Source: Arsenicicoccus cauae
Lineage (GTDB): Bacteria > Actinomycetota > Actinomycetes > Actinomycetales > Dermatophilaceae
Direction of reading: 5' to 3'
DNA: 64,000 nucleotides
Assembly (NCBI RefSeq): GCF_009707125.1
Contig: NZ_WLVL01000037.1
Location: 269,325 to 333,324 of the forward strand
In this document: positions 8,544 to 20,943 of the stretch, one piece after another
Layout of the letters: each line of letters begins with the position of its first letter
How positions within the stretch are numbered: the first letter of the stretch is position 1
Position numbers and translations under genes: made by a program
The notes under the pieces: model-generated
Told to the model about the DNA's origin: nothing
Database searches by the model: none
Seen by the model: the letters and a program-made list of their open reading frames with translations, nothing else

Positions 8544-10472
8544 GTGAAGACCTCTCGCACCACCCTCGTCAAGGGCACCACGCTGCTCTCCGCCACCCTC
8601 GGCCTGAGCTTCGGCTTCGTGGCCCTGCCGTCCGTGGCCGTGCAGGGTCCCGCCCCCACCGCCGCGCCCGCCAAGAACGGACCGATCACCCCCGACGTCA
8701 CCAAGCACGCGCTCGGCGACAAGGTCCGCACCACCGTCCAGCAGGCCGGGCCGCAGACCAAGGTCGTGCAGGACGCCTCCGTCCCCAAGGACGGCGCGGG
8801 CAAGCCCGTGACCACCCCCGGCAAGGCAGCCGTGGACCCCGCCCTCGAGGCCGGCGCCGCGACCGACGCCGTCGTCGACCTCCCCGCCACCGGCAACCTC
8901 GTCGGCGTCACCTGGCCGGGCACGACCGCGATGGCCGCCAAGGCCACCGTCGCGGTCCGCGCCCAGACCGCCGCCGGCTGGCAGGACTGGCAGGAGCTGT
9001 CCGTCGACGCCGTCAAGGAGCAGCAGTCGGGCAAGGTCACCAAGTACGGCACCGAGCCCATCTGGGTCGACGGCGCCACCCGCGTCCAGGTCCGCGTCGC
9101 CGCCTCGGCCAAGGACCTGCTGAGGACCGCGTCGCTCGCGGCGGTCAGGTCCGAGGAGACGGCGGCCGACGCGCAGCTCACCCCCACAAACGTGCCCGGT
9201 GCCGCGAACGCGGCATACGTCCCGTCCGTGATCACCCGTGCAGGGTGGGGAGCCGACGAGTCCCTGCGCAAAGGCTGCGTGCCCTCGACCCGCGAGACGT
9301 CCAAGGTCGTGGTGGTCCACCACACCGCGGGCCAGAACGCCTACACCAAGGCGCAGTCGGCCTCGATCATCCGCGGCATCTACGCGTACGACACGGGGGG
9401 CCTCGGTTGGTGCGACGTCGCCTACAACATGATCGTCGACAAGTACGGCCAGAGGTTCGAGGGCCGCTACGGCGGCCTCAACCGCCCGGTCAAGGGCGCG
9501 CACGCCGACTCGTTCAACAACTACACGTTCGGCATCTCGATCCTCGGCAACTACGACACCACGCCCGTCCCCGATGCGGGCATGTGGGCCCTCAAGCAGG
9601 GCATCGCCATGCGCATCTCGCAGTTCTACATCAACCCCTACGGCAACACGACGCTGTACTCGGAGTACAACGGCACCACGTCGAAGTACCCCAAGGGCAG
9701 CGCGTACTACGCCAAGAACATCGCCGCGCACCGCGAGTCCAGCAACACCGCCTGCCCCGGTCGCTACCTCTATCCGCGCATGGGCGAGCTGCGCGACGGC
9801 GCCGCCGCCCTCGCCGGCTGGAACGGCGCGGGCTTCAACAGCCCGATCTACAAGCGGTACGCCGCGCTGGGGGGCATGAGCTCGCTGGGACGCGTGGCCG
9901 TCGGCGAGAGCACCGTCTCCAACGGCCTGCTCAAGACCATCTTCACCGGCGGCCGACGGATCTACTCCGGGCCCGGCGGGACCCGTGTCCTGGGTCAGGA
10001 CCTCGAGAACGTCTGGGGCCGCTACGGCGGCATCTACCAGGGCTACCCGGCCAGCGACGAGTTGCCCGCCGCCGACGGGGCCTACATGACCACCACCCAG
10101 GGCCGAGTCGTCTCGTGGGGCATCCGCGGTCAGGGAGGCATCATCTCGGGCAGCTACCTGCAGGTGTGGCTCAAGGGCGGCGGCTCGCGCAACACGACCC
10201 TGGGCGCCGCCGCCGGCCCGGTCGGAGCGGTGCGCGGTGGGACCGCCCAGCCGTTCACGCGCGGCTCGATCTACACGATCCCCGGCACCGCGGGCTACCC
10301 GGTGGCAGGGGGCATCCGGTCCGCCTACAACTCCGTGGGCTCGAGCAACTCCAGCCTGGGCCTGCCCACGTCCGGCGAGAAGCGCCTGGCGCGCGGCGCC
10401 GTGCGCCAGAACTTCCAGGGCGGGTACATCACCTGGGCGAGCGGCCAGGGCACGCGGGTCCACGTGTACTGA
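8544..10472 (+). CDS. Secreted N-acetylmuramoyl-L-alanine amidase (PGRP domain) with LGFP repeats
   Basis: A 642-aa exported protein starting at GTG 8544 with a TGGAGA ribosome site. A signal peptide (LLSATLGLSFGFVALPSVAV) is followed by a beta-rich N-terminal region, then an amidase-2/PGRP domain from about residue 225: ITRAGWGADE, VVVHHTAGQN with zinc-type histidines, YNMIVDKYGQRFEGR, FGISILGNY and AAHRESSNTACPG. The C-terminal 210 residues contain LGFP-type repeats (YAALGG, LGLPTSGE, PASDE), known wall-association modules. The predicted role is cleavage of the MurNAc-L-Ala amide bond during wall turnover, with the SpoIID-like protein encoded just upstream. The gene ends 35 bp before a strong bidirectional hairpin. 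Confidence 0.92.
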   Translation: MKTSRTTLVKGTTLLSATLGLSFGFVALPSVAVQGPAPTAAPAKNGPITPDVTKHALGDKVRTTVQQAGPQTKVVQDASVPKDGAGKPVTTPGKAAVDPALEAGAATDAVVDLPATGNLVGVTWPGTTAMAAKATVAVRAQTAAGWQDWQELSVDAVKEQQSGKVTKYGTEPIWVDGATRVQVRVAASAKDLLRTASLAAVRSEETAADAQLTPTNVPGAANAAYVPSVITRAGWGADESLRKGCVPSTRETSKVVVVHHTAGQNAYTKAQSASIIRGIYAYDTGGLGWCDVAYNMIVDKYGQRFEGRYGGLNRPVKGAHADSFNNYTFGISILGNYDTTPVPDAGMWALKQGIAMRISQFYINPYGNTTLYSEYNGTTSKYPKGSAYYAKNIAAHRESSNTACPGRYLYPRMGELRDGAAALAGWNGAGFNSPIYKRYAALGGMSSLGRVAVGESTVSNGLLKTIFTGGRRIYSGPGGTRVLGQDLENVWGRYGGIYQGYPASDELPAADGAYMTTTQGRVVSWGIRGQGGIISGSYLQVWLKGGGSRNTTLGAAAGPVGAVRGGTAQPFTRGSIYTIPGTAGYPVAGGIRSAYNSVGSSNSSLGLPTSGEKRLARGAVRQNFQGGYITWASGQGTRVHVY

Positions 10473-10506
10473 CCGACGGGACCCGGACGCCTGGACCGGC
10501 GACGCG

Positions 10507-10536
10507 GTGGGGGCGAGACGGCCGTCTCGCCCCCAC
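10507..10536. terminator. Bidirectional hairpin between convergent genes
   Basis: A perfect 30-nt palindrome, GTGGGGGCGAGACGG and its complement, sits between the amidase gene (plus) and the DUF6541 gene (minus). It suits termination from both sides. Confidence 0.75.
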
Positions 10537-10553
10537 GCGCACCCGGCCGACGG

Positions 10554-12578
10554 CTAGCCTCGGCCGCAGCCCGTCACCCGATAGATCGTCACCGAGCCCT
10601 CGTGGGCGATCGGCGTCAGGCCGCGTACCTTCTGCAGGTCGACCAGACCGGGGTAGGTGCGCGTGCGGCGGTCCCAGGGCTGGAAGTAGTCGGTGTCCTC
10701 CGTCGCGTAGCCCACGTGGAGCCGGCGAACGGCCGCGCAGACGGCGGGGTCCGAGTCCAGCTGGTTGAACCGCTCCTTGAGCAGGGCCCGGTCGGCGTCC
10801 GGCGTCGTGACGAGGTGCCCGAAGACCGGCTCGCGCCCGCTGGCCGCGCCGGCGAGGGAGGACCCGTTCCACGGGTTGCCCACCACCGTGGCGGTGTCCT
10901 GCGGCCCGGTGGGTGCGAGCTTCTCGGCATACAGACGCTGCTCCTGCGGGTCCAGCAGGACCTCGTCGGCGCTCGCCGGCCGGTAGGACTTGGTCACCGT
11001 GATGTACGGACCGAACGGCGACAGGTCGCCAGGGGTCAGAGCCACCAGCGCCACGACGACGAGCCCCAGGGCGACCCATCGCGTGAGCGGCAGGGGCAGG
11101 GGACGTCGCCGGGAGAGGTGACGCGCCGCAACCAGCACGCGGTCGAACGCCTCGCCGAGCGCCAGGGCCGCGAGGGGCACGGCAGTGATGGCGAGCATGG
11201 CCGCCAGCCGGAACCGGTCGTTGTACCAGAACATCGTCAGGTCGCTCGAGAGCTGGTCGTCGCTGCCGGCCGCCTGCACATAGAGGTAGACCAGCGTCGC
11301 GTGGGTGAGGACCAGCCAGCGTCCCCGGTGCCGGTGCAGGCTGAGACCGGCCCCCACGACGACGAGGCCCGCGACCAGCCACGCTGCCGGGGAGTACTCC
11401 GTGCTGAGGGCGATCGCCTCGCCGAACGCCTGCTCGAGGGTGCGGGTCGCAGGCCAGTCGAAGGACCGGACCGGCTTGAACAGCGGGTCGTCCAGGATCC
11501 CCGGCCAGTACCACTTCACGGCGCCGGCCACGAGGGCGACGAGCGCCAGGGAACCCCAGCGACGCACGCCACCTCGCGGCCAGGACCGCAGGACGAGCTT
11601 GGTCAGCGCGGCCGCTCCCATCGGCACCGCCAGGGCCACGACGGAGAAGACCGTGCCGGGGTGGGCATAGGCCAGACCGATCGCCGACACCAGGCCGAGA
11701 GCCGTGGCCCTCCCCCGTCCGAGGCCCGGCACCCGCACGAGCCCCAGGACGACAGCGACGAGGACGACGACGGCGGGCACCGCCGCCAGGCCGAGGCTGT
11801 TGGGCCACAGCACGCCGAAGGACAGCAGCAGATAGGGGAAGACCGCGAGGGTGGCCGCCGCCATACCGGCTGGAAGCAGCACCTGGACCCGAGAACCGTG
11901 CACCGCGCCGGTCAGGAGCAGCACGCTCACCGGCCAGGCCACCGCGGCGATCACCACGGCCAGGACGTTGGCCGCGGCGAAGGGGGTGGCTCCGGTCACC
12001 AGGACCAGGAGCGAACCCATCGCGTGGAACAGCGGCGGGTAGAACGGGACGGGGGTCGTGCTGACCGCGGTGGCGGACACCGTCGCGGGTGATGCGTCGC
12101 GATGCGCGACCACCCGCTCGATGGCGTTCAGGTGAAAGACTGCGTCGAGGTTCTGCGGCATCGAGGACACGTCCCCGATCGCGTGGACGGTGATCGCCGC
12201 CATCCAGCCGCTCGTCGCCAGGACCGCCAGGGCGTAGGCGCCGGAGGGCAACAATGCCCTCCACGACCGGCTGCGCGCCACCCTCACGGCGCCGCCTGCG
12301 GGGCCGCGCATGCGGCCCCAGGCCCAAGAGCCGAGCCCGACCGCGGCGGTCACCGCGCACAGGACCAGGCTGCCGACCGCGACCGGGGCGAGCCCCCACG
12401 CCAGTCCCAGCCTCGGGCCCAGGAGGACGCCGAGGGCGATGCCGGTGAGGGACAGCAGCGGAGCCAGACCCCACAGGGCGTCCCGTCGCAGACCGGCGAC
12501 GGCTCCCGCCGCAAGCCCCGGGACCATGACGAGCAGCCCGGCCAGGACGAGCGACGGCAGGAACGACACCCAGGTCAT
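10554..12578 (-). CDS. DUF6541-type polytopic membrane protein
   Basis: A 674-aa protein with about a dozen hydrophobic helices from the first residue on (for example FLPSLVLAGLLVMVPGLAAG) and a soluble C-terminal part of about 150 aa. The extracytoplasmic segment with YPPLFHAMGSLL recalls GT-C-like glycosyltransferases acting on polyprenyl-linked sugars, and the family is DUF6541 in actinobacterial glycan loci. The ATG at 12578 overlaps the TGA of the upstream ABC ATPase, making it the last gene of the glf operon. It may add a sugar to the exported galactan-like polymer on the outer face of the membrane; this is inference from context and topology. Confidence 0.75.
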   Translation of the reverse strand: MTWVSFLPSLVLAGLLVMVPGLAAGAVAGLRRDALWGLAPLLSLTGIALGVLLGPRLGLAWGLAPVAVGSLVLCAVTAAVGLGSWAWGRMRGPAGGAVRVARSRSWRALLPSGAYALAVLATSGWMAAITVHAIGDVSSMPQNLDAVFHLNAIERVVAHRDASPATVSATAVSTTPVPFYPPLFHAMGSLLVLVTGATPFAAANVLAVVIAAVAWPVSVLLLTGAVHGSRVQVLLPAGMAAATLAVFPYLLLSFGVLWPNSLGLAAVPAVVVLVAVVLGLVRVPGLGRGRATALGLVSAIGLAYAHPGTVFSVVALAVPMGAAALTKLVLRSWPRGGVRRWGSLALVALVAGAVKWYWPGILDDPLFKPVRSFDWPATRTLEQAFGEAIALSTEYSPAAWLVAGLVVVGAGLSLHRHRGRWLVLTHATLVYLYVQAAGSDDQLSSDLTMFWYNDRFRLAAMLAITAVPLAALALGEAFDRVLVAARHLSRRRPLPLPLTRWVALGLVVVALVALTPGDLSPFGPYITVTKSYRPASADEVLLDPQEQRLYAEKLAPTGPQDTATVVGNPWNGSSLAGAASGREPVFGHLVTTPDADRALLKERFNQLDSDPAVCAAVRRLHVGYATEDTDYFQPWDRRTRTYPGLVDLQKVRGLTPIAHEGSVTIYRVTGCGRG

Positions 12579-13333
12579 GGCCGGCCGCCGCGCAGGTGCT
12601 CGACCGCGGACCCGATGGGACCGTCGTGCACGAGCTGCCCGCGCTCGAGCACCACGCCCCGGTCGCACACCCGCTGGACCATGTCGAGGTCGTGGGTGAC
12701 GACGACCAGGGTCTGCCCCTGGGCCTTGAGCTCGGCGACGCGGTCCAGGCACTTGCGCTGGAAGGGCTCGTCGCCCACCGCGAGGATCTCGTCGATGAGG
12801 AAGATGTCCGGCTCCGAGTGAGCGGCGACCGCGAAGGCCAGGCGCAAGAACATGCCGGAGGAGTAGAACTTCACCTCGGTGTCGATGAACTTCTCGATCT
12901 CGCTGAACGCCACGATGGCGTCGAACTTGGCGTCGATCTCCGCCTCGGACATGCCGAGGATCGAGCCGTTGAGATAGACGTTCTCCCGGCCGGTGAGGTC
13001 AGGGTGGAAGCCCGCGCCCACCTCGATCAGCCCGGCGATCCGACCCCGGATCCCGACGGTGCCCCGGTCGGGCAGCATGACGCCCGACAGCAGCTTGAGC
13101 AGCGTGGACTTGCCGGAACCGTTGAAGCCCAGGAGCCCGACGGACTCGCCGCGCTCGATCTGGAGGCTGATGTCCTCGAGGGCCAGGAAGGTCTCGGAAA
13201 GCTCCCCCTTGCGTCCGCGCACGGTCCACATGGCCCACTCCTTGAGCGAGTGGGAGTGCCGCAGCGTGAAGCGCTTGTCGACGTGGTCGACGCGGACCAC
13301 GGTGAGGTCGGCAGGCGTGTCGGTCACGGTCAC
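12575..13333 (-). CDS. Polysaccharide ABC exporter, ATP-binding subunit (Wzt/TagH/RfbE type)
   Basis: A 252-aa ATPase. Walker A is GFNGSGKST, the signature loop is YSSGM (as in Wzt/TagH exporters), and Walker B is IFLIDEILAVGDE, followed by a switch His in VVTHD. It lacks the extra C-terminal carbohydrate-binding domain of long Wzt proteins, like the mycobacterial galactan exporter ATPase Rv3781. The GTG start at 13333 overlaps the permease stop (GTGA); a second GTG 6 nt later is possible. With the permease it should move a lipid-linked glycan, here most likely the galactofuranan made by the GlfT2-like enzyme two genes upstream, across the membrane. Confidence 0.92.
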   Translation of the reverse strand: MTVTDTPADLTVVRVDHVDKRFTLRHSHSLKEWAMWTVRGRKGELSETFLALEDISLQIERGESVGLLGFNGSGKSTLLKLLSGVMLPDRGTVGIRGRIAGLIEVGAGFHPDLTGRENVYLNGSILGMSEAEIDAKFDAIVAFSEIEKFIDTEVKFYSSGMFLRLAFAVAAHSEPDIFLIDEILAVGDEPFQRKCLDRVAELKAQGQTLVVVTHDLDMVQRVCDRGVVLERGQLVHDGPIGSAVEHLRGGRP

Positions 13334-14220
13334 AGCTCCTGGGCGAACCGGCCCTCGAGCCGGCGGAAGACGAGCTGACCGAGCAGCAGGACGAGGGACG
13401 ACACCGCCAGGCCGAGCGCGCTCCACCACACCCAGTGGGGAGGCATCAGCACCGCGGCATCCTGCCCGGCGGGCACGACGCCGGACGTGGGGATCCAGAA
13501 GGCGTAGTGCGCCAGCTCGACGGCAGCGGTGAGGGGATTGGCCTGGTAGATCGTCCAGGCCCACCCCGGCACCTCGTCGTGCACCTTCTGCCAGGTGTAG
13601 AGCACCGGCGACAGCCAGGTCGCCACCATGACGATCAGGTCGACGAAGTTCTCGGCGTCGCGGAACAGGACGTTCATCGACCCGAAGAGCAGCCCCATCC
13701 CGAGCGCGAGGACACCGACGATGGTCACGCACCCGAGGCCGGCCAGCAGGTTGAGCGGGCCGGGCCGCCACCCCGCGATCAGGGCCCCGACCAGCAGTAC
13801 CAGCAGCTGCGGGACGAAGTGCACGAAGGCCACCCAGACGCTCGCCACCGGGAAAAGCTCACGGGGCAGGTAGATCTTCTTGACGAGGTCGGCGTTCCAC
13901 ACGATGGACTTCGTGGTGTTGCCGAAGACCTCGTTGAAGAAGTTGATCATGACGATGCCGCCGAACATATAGATCACGTAGTTCGGTATCGACTCCTCGA
14001 GCCGGAGGAACTTGCCGAGGGCGAGGTAGAACACCACGATCTGGACCGCCGGCTTGACATAGCTCCACAGCAGCCCGAGGGCGGAGCCGCGGTAGCGCAC
14101 GCGCAGCTCCTTGCGGACTAGGAGCCGGAGCAGGAACCGCCACTTCGGGATCTCCAGGAGCCCAGCGCTGTGGCCGGGCTCCCGGAAGGGTTGTGCGGTG
14201 ATCGACGAGGGGTTGTCCAC
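13330..14220 (-). CDS. Polysaccharide ABC exporter, permease subunit (Wzm/TagG type)
   Basis: A 296-aa ABC-2 permease with about six membrane spans; the N-terminal cytoplasmic segment contains ELRVRYRGSALGLLWSYVKP, which is diagnostic of the Wzm/TagG/RfbD family. The GTG at 14220 is chosen because longer starts would run into the preceding glycosyltransferase gene; a GAGG lies upstream and the gap to that gene is 16 bp. It forms the exporter with the ATPase whose gene overlaps its 3' end. The position next to glf and a GlfT2-like gene parallels the mycobacterial galactan exporter Rv3783/Rv3781. Confidence 0.9.
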   Translation of the reverse strand: MDNPSSITAQPFREPGHSAGLLEIPKWRFLLRLLVRKELRVRYRGSALGLLWSYVKPAVQIVVFYLALGKFLRLEESIPNYVIYMFGGIVMINFFNEVFGNTTKSIVWNADLVKKIYLPRELFPVASVWVAFVHFVPQLLVLLVGALIAGWRPGPLNLLAGLGCVTIVGVLALGMGLLFGSMNVLFRDAENFVDLIVMVATWLSPVLYTWQKVHDEVPGWAWTIYQANPLTAAVELAHYAFWIPTSGVVPAGQDAAVLMPPHWVWWSALGLAVSSLVLLLGQLVFRRLEGRFAQEL

Positions 14221-14236
14221 GGAGCGCTGCTCGTCC

Positions 14237-17430
<3,194 letters not shown>

Positions 17431-17521
17431 TCACCCTACTTCACCCCCTGTAGTCGGCTCGGTGGCTGCCGGTCGCGTGTCCGAGGTGAGGCCGAGGCGT
17501 GGGTCGTGGTTGCCTTGCGCC

Positions 17522-18934
17522 ATGAGCTCGACGGCCGCGAACGGCAGCAGCAGGGCGGTCCTCGGACGCGGCATGGTCTACACCATCGGCACCGCGGCAC
17601 CGATCCTGGCGAACGCCCTCGTGACGCCGGCGGTGACCCGCGCGGTGGGGAGCGTGGAGTTCGGCCGGGTCTCGCTCCTCATCCAGCTCATCCAGGTCAC
17701 CATGCTGGTCTGCAGCCTCGGGCTGGCCGCAGCCATCACGCGGCACGGTCTGATCGAGGCGTCCGGGGTGCCTGGGGCCTCGGCCCTCACCGTGCGGGCC
17801 TCGGCCATCGCGGCAGGCCTGTGCGTGCTCGCCGCGGTCGCGGCGCCCGCGCTGGACCTCGTCGTGCGCGTCCACGACCCCTGGCTGGTGGCGCTGGGCT
17901 GCGTCGCGGCGGCGGGATTCGCCGGTATGGCGAACGCCCAGGCCTTCCTGCGCGTCGTCGACCGGCCGCTGCCCTTCGTCGCGCTGGCGCTCGTGGCCAC
18001 GCTGGGGGGCCCGGTCATCGGTCTGGGCCTGGTGCTGCTCCATCGCGCGACCGCCGTCGACTACGTCGCGGGCCTGGCCGCAGGCTATCTCCTGGCAGGG
18101 GTGCTGGGCCTGGCCCTCACCGTCCGGGGCGCCCGCCCACGGCCCCAGCGGGGAGACCTGACCCGTGCCCTGCGCATCGGCGTCCCCACCGTCCCGCACG
18201 CGGTCGGGCTGTACCTCTCGACGGCCGTGCTCGTGTTCGTCGTCAACCATGCCTTCGGGACGACCGACGCCGGTCGCATGCAGCTGGCGATCCTCCTCGG
18301 ATCGGCCCCCAGCGTCCTGACCACGGCGCTCAACAACGCGTGGGCGCCGCTCGTCTACGCCGCGCCCAGGGGTGAGCGCGCCCCCTTGATCGAGGGAACC
18401 GGGCGCGACATCGCCCTGATCACGGCGGCGGCCTCCGGCTTCGTGTCGGCAGTGGCACCGCTCGTGCTGGTGGTGCTCGCCGATGCGCGCTTCGACCCGG
18501 CCTCCATGACGCCGGCGGTGGCCTGGATGGCGCTCGGGGGACTTCTCTCCGTGGTCTATCTCGGCAGCGTGCACCTCGTCTTCGCGGAGGGTCGCAGCAC
18601 GGGTCTCGCTGTCGTGACGCCGCTCAGCGTGATCCTCGGCACCCTGGCCGCGGTGGCCCTGAGCCGGACCGGCGACGTCCCCGTCACCGCGGCCGGGATG
18701 ACCGTGACCTACGCCGCGCTCGCCTTCGGCGCCTGGCTGCTCTCCCGCCACGTGTCTTCGGAGCGCTGGCGGCCCGCGACCATGGCGCCCGCCGTCGCCA
18801 CCGGGACCGTGCTGTGCGTGGCCGGCGCCCTGGCACCGATCGAGGGGGCCGCCGCGTGGTACGTCCGAGCGCCCCTGGCGCTGCTGTGCGTGGCGCTGGC
18901 CGGCGCGAGGTTCGTCCGCGTCATGCGCGGCTGA
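17522..18934 (+). CDS. Polysaccharide flippase-like membrane protein (Wzx/MurJ superfamily)
   Basis: A 470-aa, very hydrophobic protein with about 12-14 predicted spans. The N-terminus (GRGMVYTIGTAAPILANALVTPAVTRAVG) and the repeat of two halves fit oligosaccharide flippases of the MATE/MVF/polysaccharide superfamily. It lies between two glycosyltransferase blocks and ends 2 bp before the convergent 345-aa gene. The likely role is to flip a lipid-linked repeat unit across the membrane, which would be a second export route beside the Wzm/Wzt transporter. The ATG at 17522 is preferred because the long upstream extension in this frame covers the divergent glf promoter. The substrate is unknown. 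Confidence 0.8.
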   Translation: MSSTAANGSSRAVLGRGMVYTIGTAAPILANALVTPAVTRAVGSVEFGRVSLLIQLIQVTMLVCSLGLAAAITRHGLIEASGVPGASALTVRASAIAAGLCVLAAVAAPALDLVVRVHDPWLVALGCVAAAGFAGMANAQAFLRVVDRPLPFVALALVATLGGPVIGLGLVLLHRATAVDYVAGLAAGYLLAGVLGLALTVRGARPRPQRGDLTRALRIGVPTVPHAVGLYLSTAVLVFVVNHAFGTTDAGRMQLAILLGSAPSVLTTALNNAWAPLVYAAPRGERAPLIEGTGRDIALITAAASGFVSAVAPLVLVVLADARFDPASMTPAVAWMALGGLLSVVYLGSVHLVFAEGRSTGLAVVTPLSVILGTLAAVALSRTGDVPVTAAGMTVTYAALAFGAWLLSRHVSSERWRPATMAPAVATGTVLCVAGALAPIEGAAAWYVRAPLALLCVALAGARFVRVMRG

Positions 18935-18936
18935 GC

Positions 18937-19974
18937 TCAGGGCAGGACCGGGGCGTCGCCCACGTGCAGCGGCTCCGGCAAAGGGTCCACCTGGGGCAGG
19001 CGCCTCGGGAGCCCCCGGGGCAGGTGGGACAGGGGGTGCCTCAGCCACAGCATCGGGTCCGGTCGTCCCTTGGCCGCCACGAACCCCTCGTCACGCCTGC
19101 CCACGCCCACGACGTTGAGGGCCTTCTGCAGCGGCGCGCGGAGCCAGTAGTCGAAGGCCGGGCCCGGGCTCACCGGGCGCGCCCAGCCGAAGGCCTCGCG
19201 CAGCTCACGCGCCGGCAGCACGTGCTGGAAGCCCAGCTCGTCCCGGGCGATCGCCTGGACGGTGGCGCCGTCGGTGCGCGAGCCGTGGAGCTCGGGCCAC
19301 AGCTCCTCGATCCGGCGGATCGCGGCGTCGCTCTCGAACGCGAACGACAGGGGGTCACCGTGCACCGCGACCTCGCGACCGATGGACGCGGCATACAGGA
19401 TCGAGGTCATGAGCCGGTTGGACACGACACGGCGGTGACGCAGGATCATCGCCAGGATCCTGGGCAGGAAGTCGACGTCGCCACGCGCGCCCGCGGACAC
19501 GAGGGTGTGACCGGCCGAGGTCCAGGCCTCGATCACCTCGGGCCGGCCGAGGTCCTCGACGTGCACCGAGATCGTGCACGGCCCCTCGGTCTCGGCGTAG
19601 TAGCGCGCCAGGGCGGCCTGGTCACCGACCACGGCGTCGATGTGCGAGCCGTGCAGCGGAAAGATCAGCGTGCCCTCCCCCGGCGGGGTGAGGTCCAGGG
19701 CGGCGTCGGCCACGAGGTAGGCCCATGGCGCGCCGACCGCCCGCGTCCGGCGCGACTCCTCCGCGGGGTCCCAGCCCCGGGCGTGGTGGGTCCAGACGAA
19801 CAGCTCACGACGTCCCGACGCCTCGACGTCGGGGAAGTCCGCGAAGTGGGTGGCCATGGGTGACTCCACTGTCCAGCCGTGCTGCAGCAGACCGCGCACG
19901 TGCCGGGGCCGGGACAGGCCGGCGTGGCGGGCCATGACGGAGGCGTGGCCGTAGTGGTGGTTCTGGATGTCCAC
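18937..19974 (-). CDS. Uncharacterised protein of a polysaccharide locus (possibly a GT-B-like transferase)
   Basis: A 345-aa soluble protein that I do not recognise with certainty. The C-terminal half holds VVSNRLMTSILYAASIGREVAVHGDP, a pattern like the donor-side domain of some GT-B glycosyltransferases and related surface-glycan enzymes; no signal peptide or membrane segment is seen. The GTG start at 19974 follows the stop of the GT2 gene by 9 bp, with AAGGA overlapping that stop, so the two are cotranscribed. It is convergent with the flippase gene. If it is a transferase, the sugar it moves cannot be read from the sequence. Confidence 0.6.
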   Translation of the reverse strand: MDIQNHHYGHASVMARHAGLSRPRHVRGLLQHGWTVESPMATHFADFPDVEASGRRELFVWTHHARGWDPAEESRRTRAVGAPWAYLVADAALDLTPPGEGTLIFPLHGSHIDAVVGDQAALARYYAETEGPCTISVHVEDLGRPEVIEAWTSAGHTLVSAGARGDVDFLPRILAMILRHRRVVSNRLMTSILYAASIGREVAVHGDPLSFAFESDAAIRRIEELWPELHGSRTDGATVQAIARDELGFQHVLPARELREAFGWARPVSPGPAFDYWLRAPLQKALNVVGVGRRDEGFVAAKGRPDPMLWLRHPLSHLPRGLPRRLPQVDPLPEPLHVGDAPVLP

Positions 19975-19983
19975 GAGGGTCCT

Positions 19984-20850
19984 TCAGCGTCGGAAGAGAG
20001 CGGAGTACGCGCGGTTCAGGAGCCCGCTCGGCAGGAGTCGGAACCCCAGGCGCAGCACGAGGTTACGGCAGCGCTGCCACCCCCGCGTGATGCCGTACGC
20101 CTGGAGGTTGCGCTGCATCTGCCACTCCCCCTGCAGGATGCGGGCCCCCGTGCGCCGCTTCATCGTCTCGCCGCTCATGCGAAAGAGCACGAGCGGCTCG
20201 TCGAGGTTGGCGAAGCGACAGCCGGCGGCGAGGAGCCGCGCCATCAGGTCGTAGTCCTCCATGAACGGGACCGCGCGATACCCGCCGACCGCCCTCACGG
20301 CCTGCGCGCGGACGAGCAGGGTCGGGTTGTTGATCGGGTTGTTGATCCGCAGGTACGCCGCGATCGCGTCGTGGCCGGAGGGGAGCCTGCGCACCCCCAG
20401 CACCTGACGCCCGGCAGGCCTGCCCCCGCCTGCGCCCGCCAGGTCTCCCGCGTCGGAGAACTCGGTCATCGCGGCACCCACGACGTCCAGCGGGCGTCCC
20501 GCGGCCTGCGCCTCGTCGAGCGCCGCGAGCTGACGCTCCAGGCGGTGGGGGACGGACACGTCATCGGCGTCGGCCCTGGCGACCCAGTCCCCGGTGACGG
20601 CCGCCATGCCCGCCTGGGAGGCCGGTCCGGACCCAAGGTTGCGGGGCAGGCGGACCAGCCGCGATCGACACGCCGGGCGGTGCGTCGCGAGCACGGCCTC
20701 GAGCTCGGGAGTGAGCGGGCCGTCGGCCACGACCACCAGTTCGTCGGGCACCCGGGTCTGGGCGGCCACGCTCTCCAGGGCCTCCCGCAGGTGAGGTGCC
20801 CGCACCCCGGCATACACGGTCAGCAGGACGGTGACGGCCCGATCGGTCAT
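19984..20850 (-). CDS. Family 2 glycosyltransferase
   Basis: A 288-aa GT2 enzyme. The N-terminus VTVLLTVYAGVRAPHLREALES, the metal-binding DADD in ARADADDVSVPHRL, and MEDYDLMARLLAAG in the acceptor region are standard for GT-A inverting transferases of cell-surface glycans. It has no membrane span and should act on the inner face of the membrane. It is the first gene of a two-gene operon with the 345-aa protein. The ATG lies 6 nt after TAGGGT without a ribosome site, so a leaderless start is likely. It is divergent from the GT2-DUF2304-LCP operon. It is similar in layout to the enzyme at 23401-24243, so the two may be paralogues. Confidence 0.88.
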   Translation of the reverse strand: MTDRAVTVLLTVYAGVRAPHLREALESVAAQTRVPDELVVVADGPLTPELEAVLATHRPACRSRLVRLPRNLGSGPASQAGMAAVTGDWVARADADDVSVPHRLERQLAALDEAQAAGRPLDVVGAAMTEFSDAGDLAGAGGGRPAGRQVLGVRRLPSGHDAIAAYLRINNPINNPTLLVRAQAVRAVGGYRAVPFMEDYDLMARLLAAGCRFANLDEPLVLFRMSGETMKRRTGARILQGEWQMQRNLQAYGITRGWQRCRNLVLRLGFRLLPSGLLNRAYSALFRR

Positions 20851-20856
20851 GCGCCC

Positions 20857-20862
20857 ACCCTA
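20857..20862 (-). promoter_or_regulatory. -10 element TAGGGT for the GT2 gene
   Basis: TAGGGT on the minus strand, 6 nt before the ATG at 20850; leaderless start inferred. Confidence 0.5.
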
Positions 20863-20930
20863 GACGGGCGTGCGCGACCGCTCGCGCCTCCCCGCCCGCA
20901 TGGCGCCGACCGCCTCCGCGGAAAGGCACG

Positions 20931-20936
20931 TATCGT
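20931..20936 (+). promoter_or_regulatory. -10 element TATCGT for the GT2-DUF2304-LCP operon
   Basis: TATCGT, then 7 nt, then GTG at 20944. An alternative in-frame GTG at 20935 has GGAAAGG upstream, so start and promoter calls depend on each other. Confidence 0.4.
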
Positions 20937-20943
20937 GGCGCGC

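Noticed and set aside
10429..12474. A 681-aa open frame overlapping the DUF6541 gene
   Set aside because: It is an out-of-frame shadow; the overlapping frame gives membrane spans and matches DUF6541, with an ATGA coupling to the ABC ATPase.
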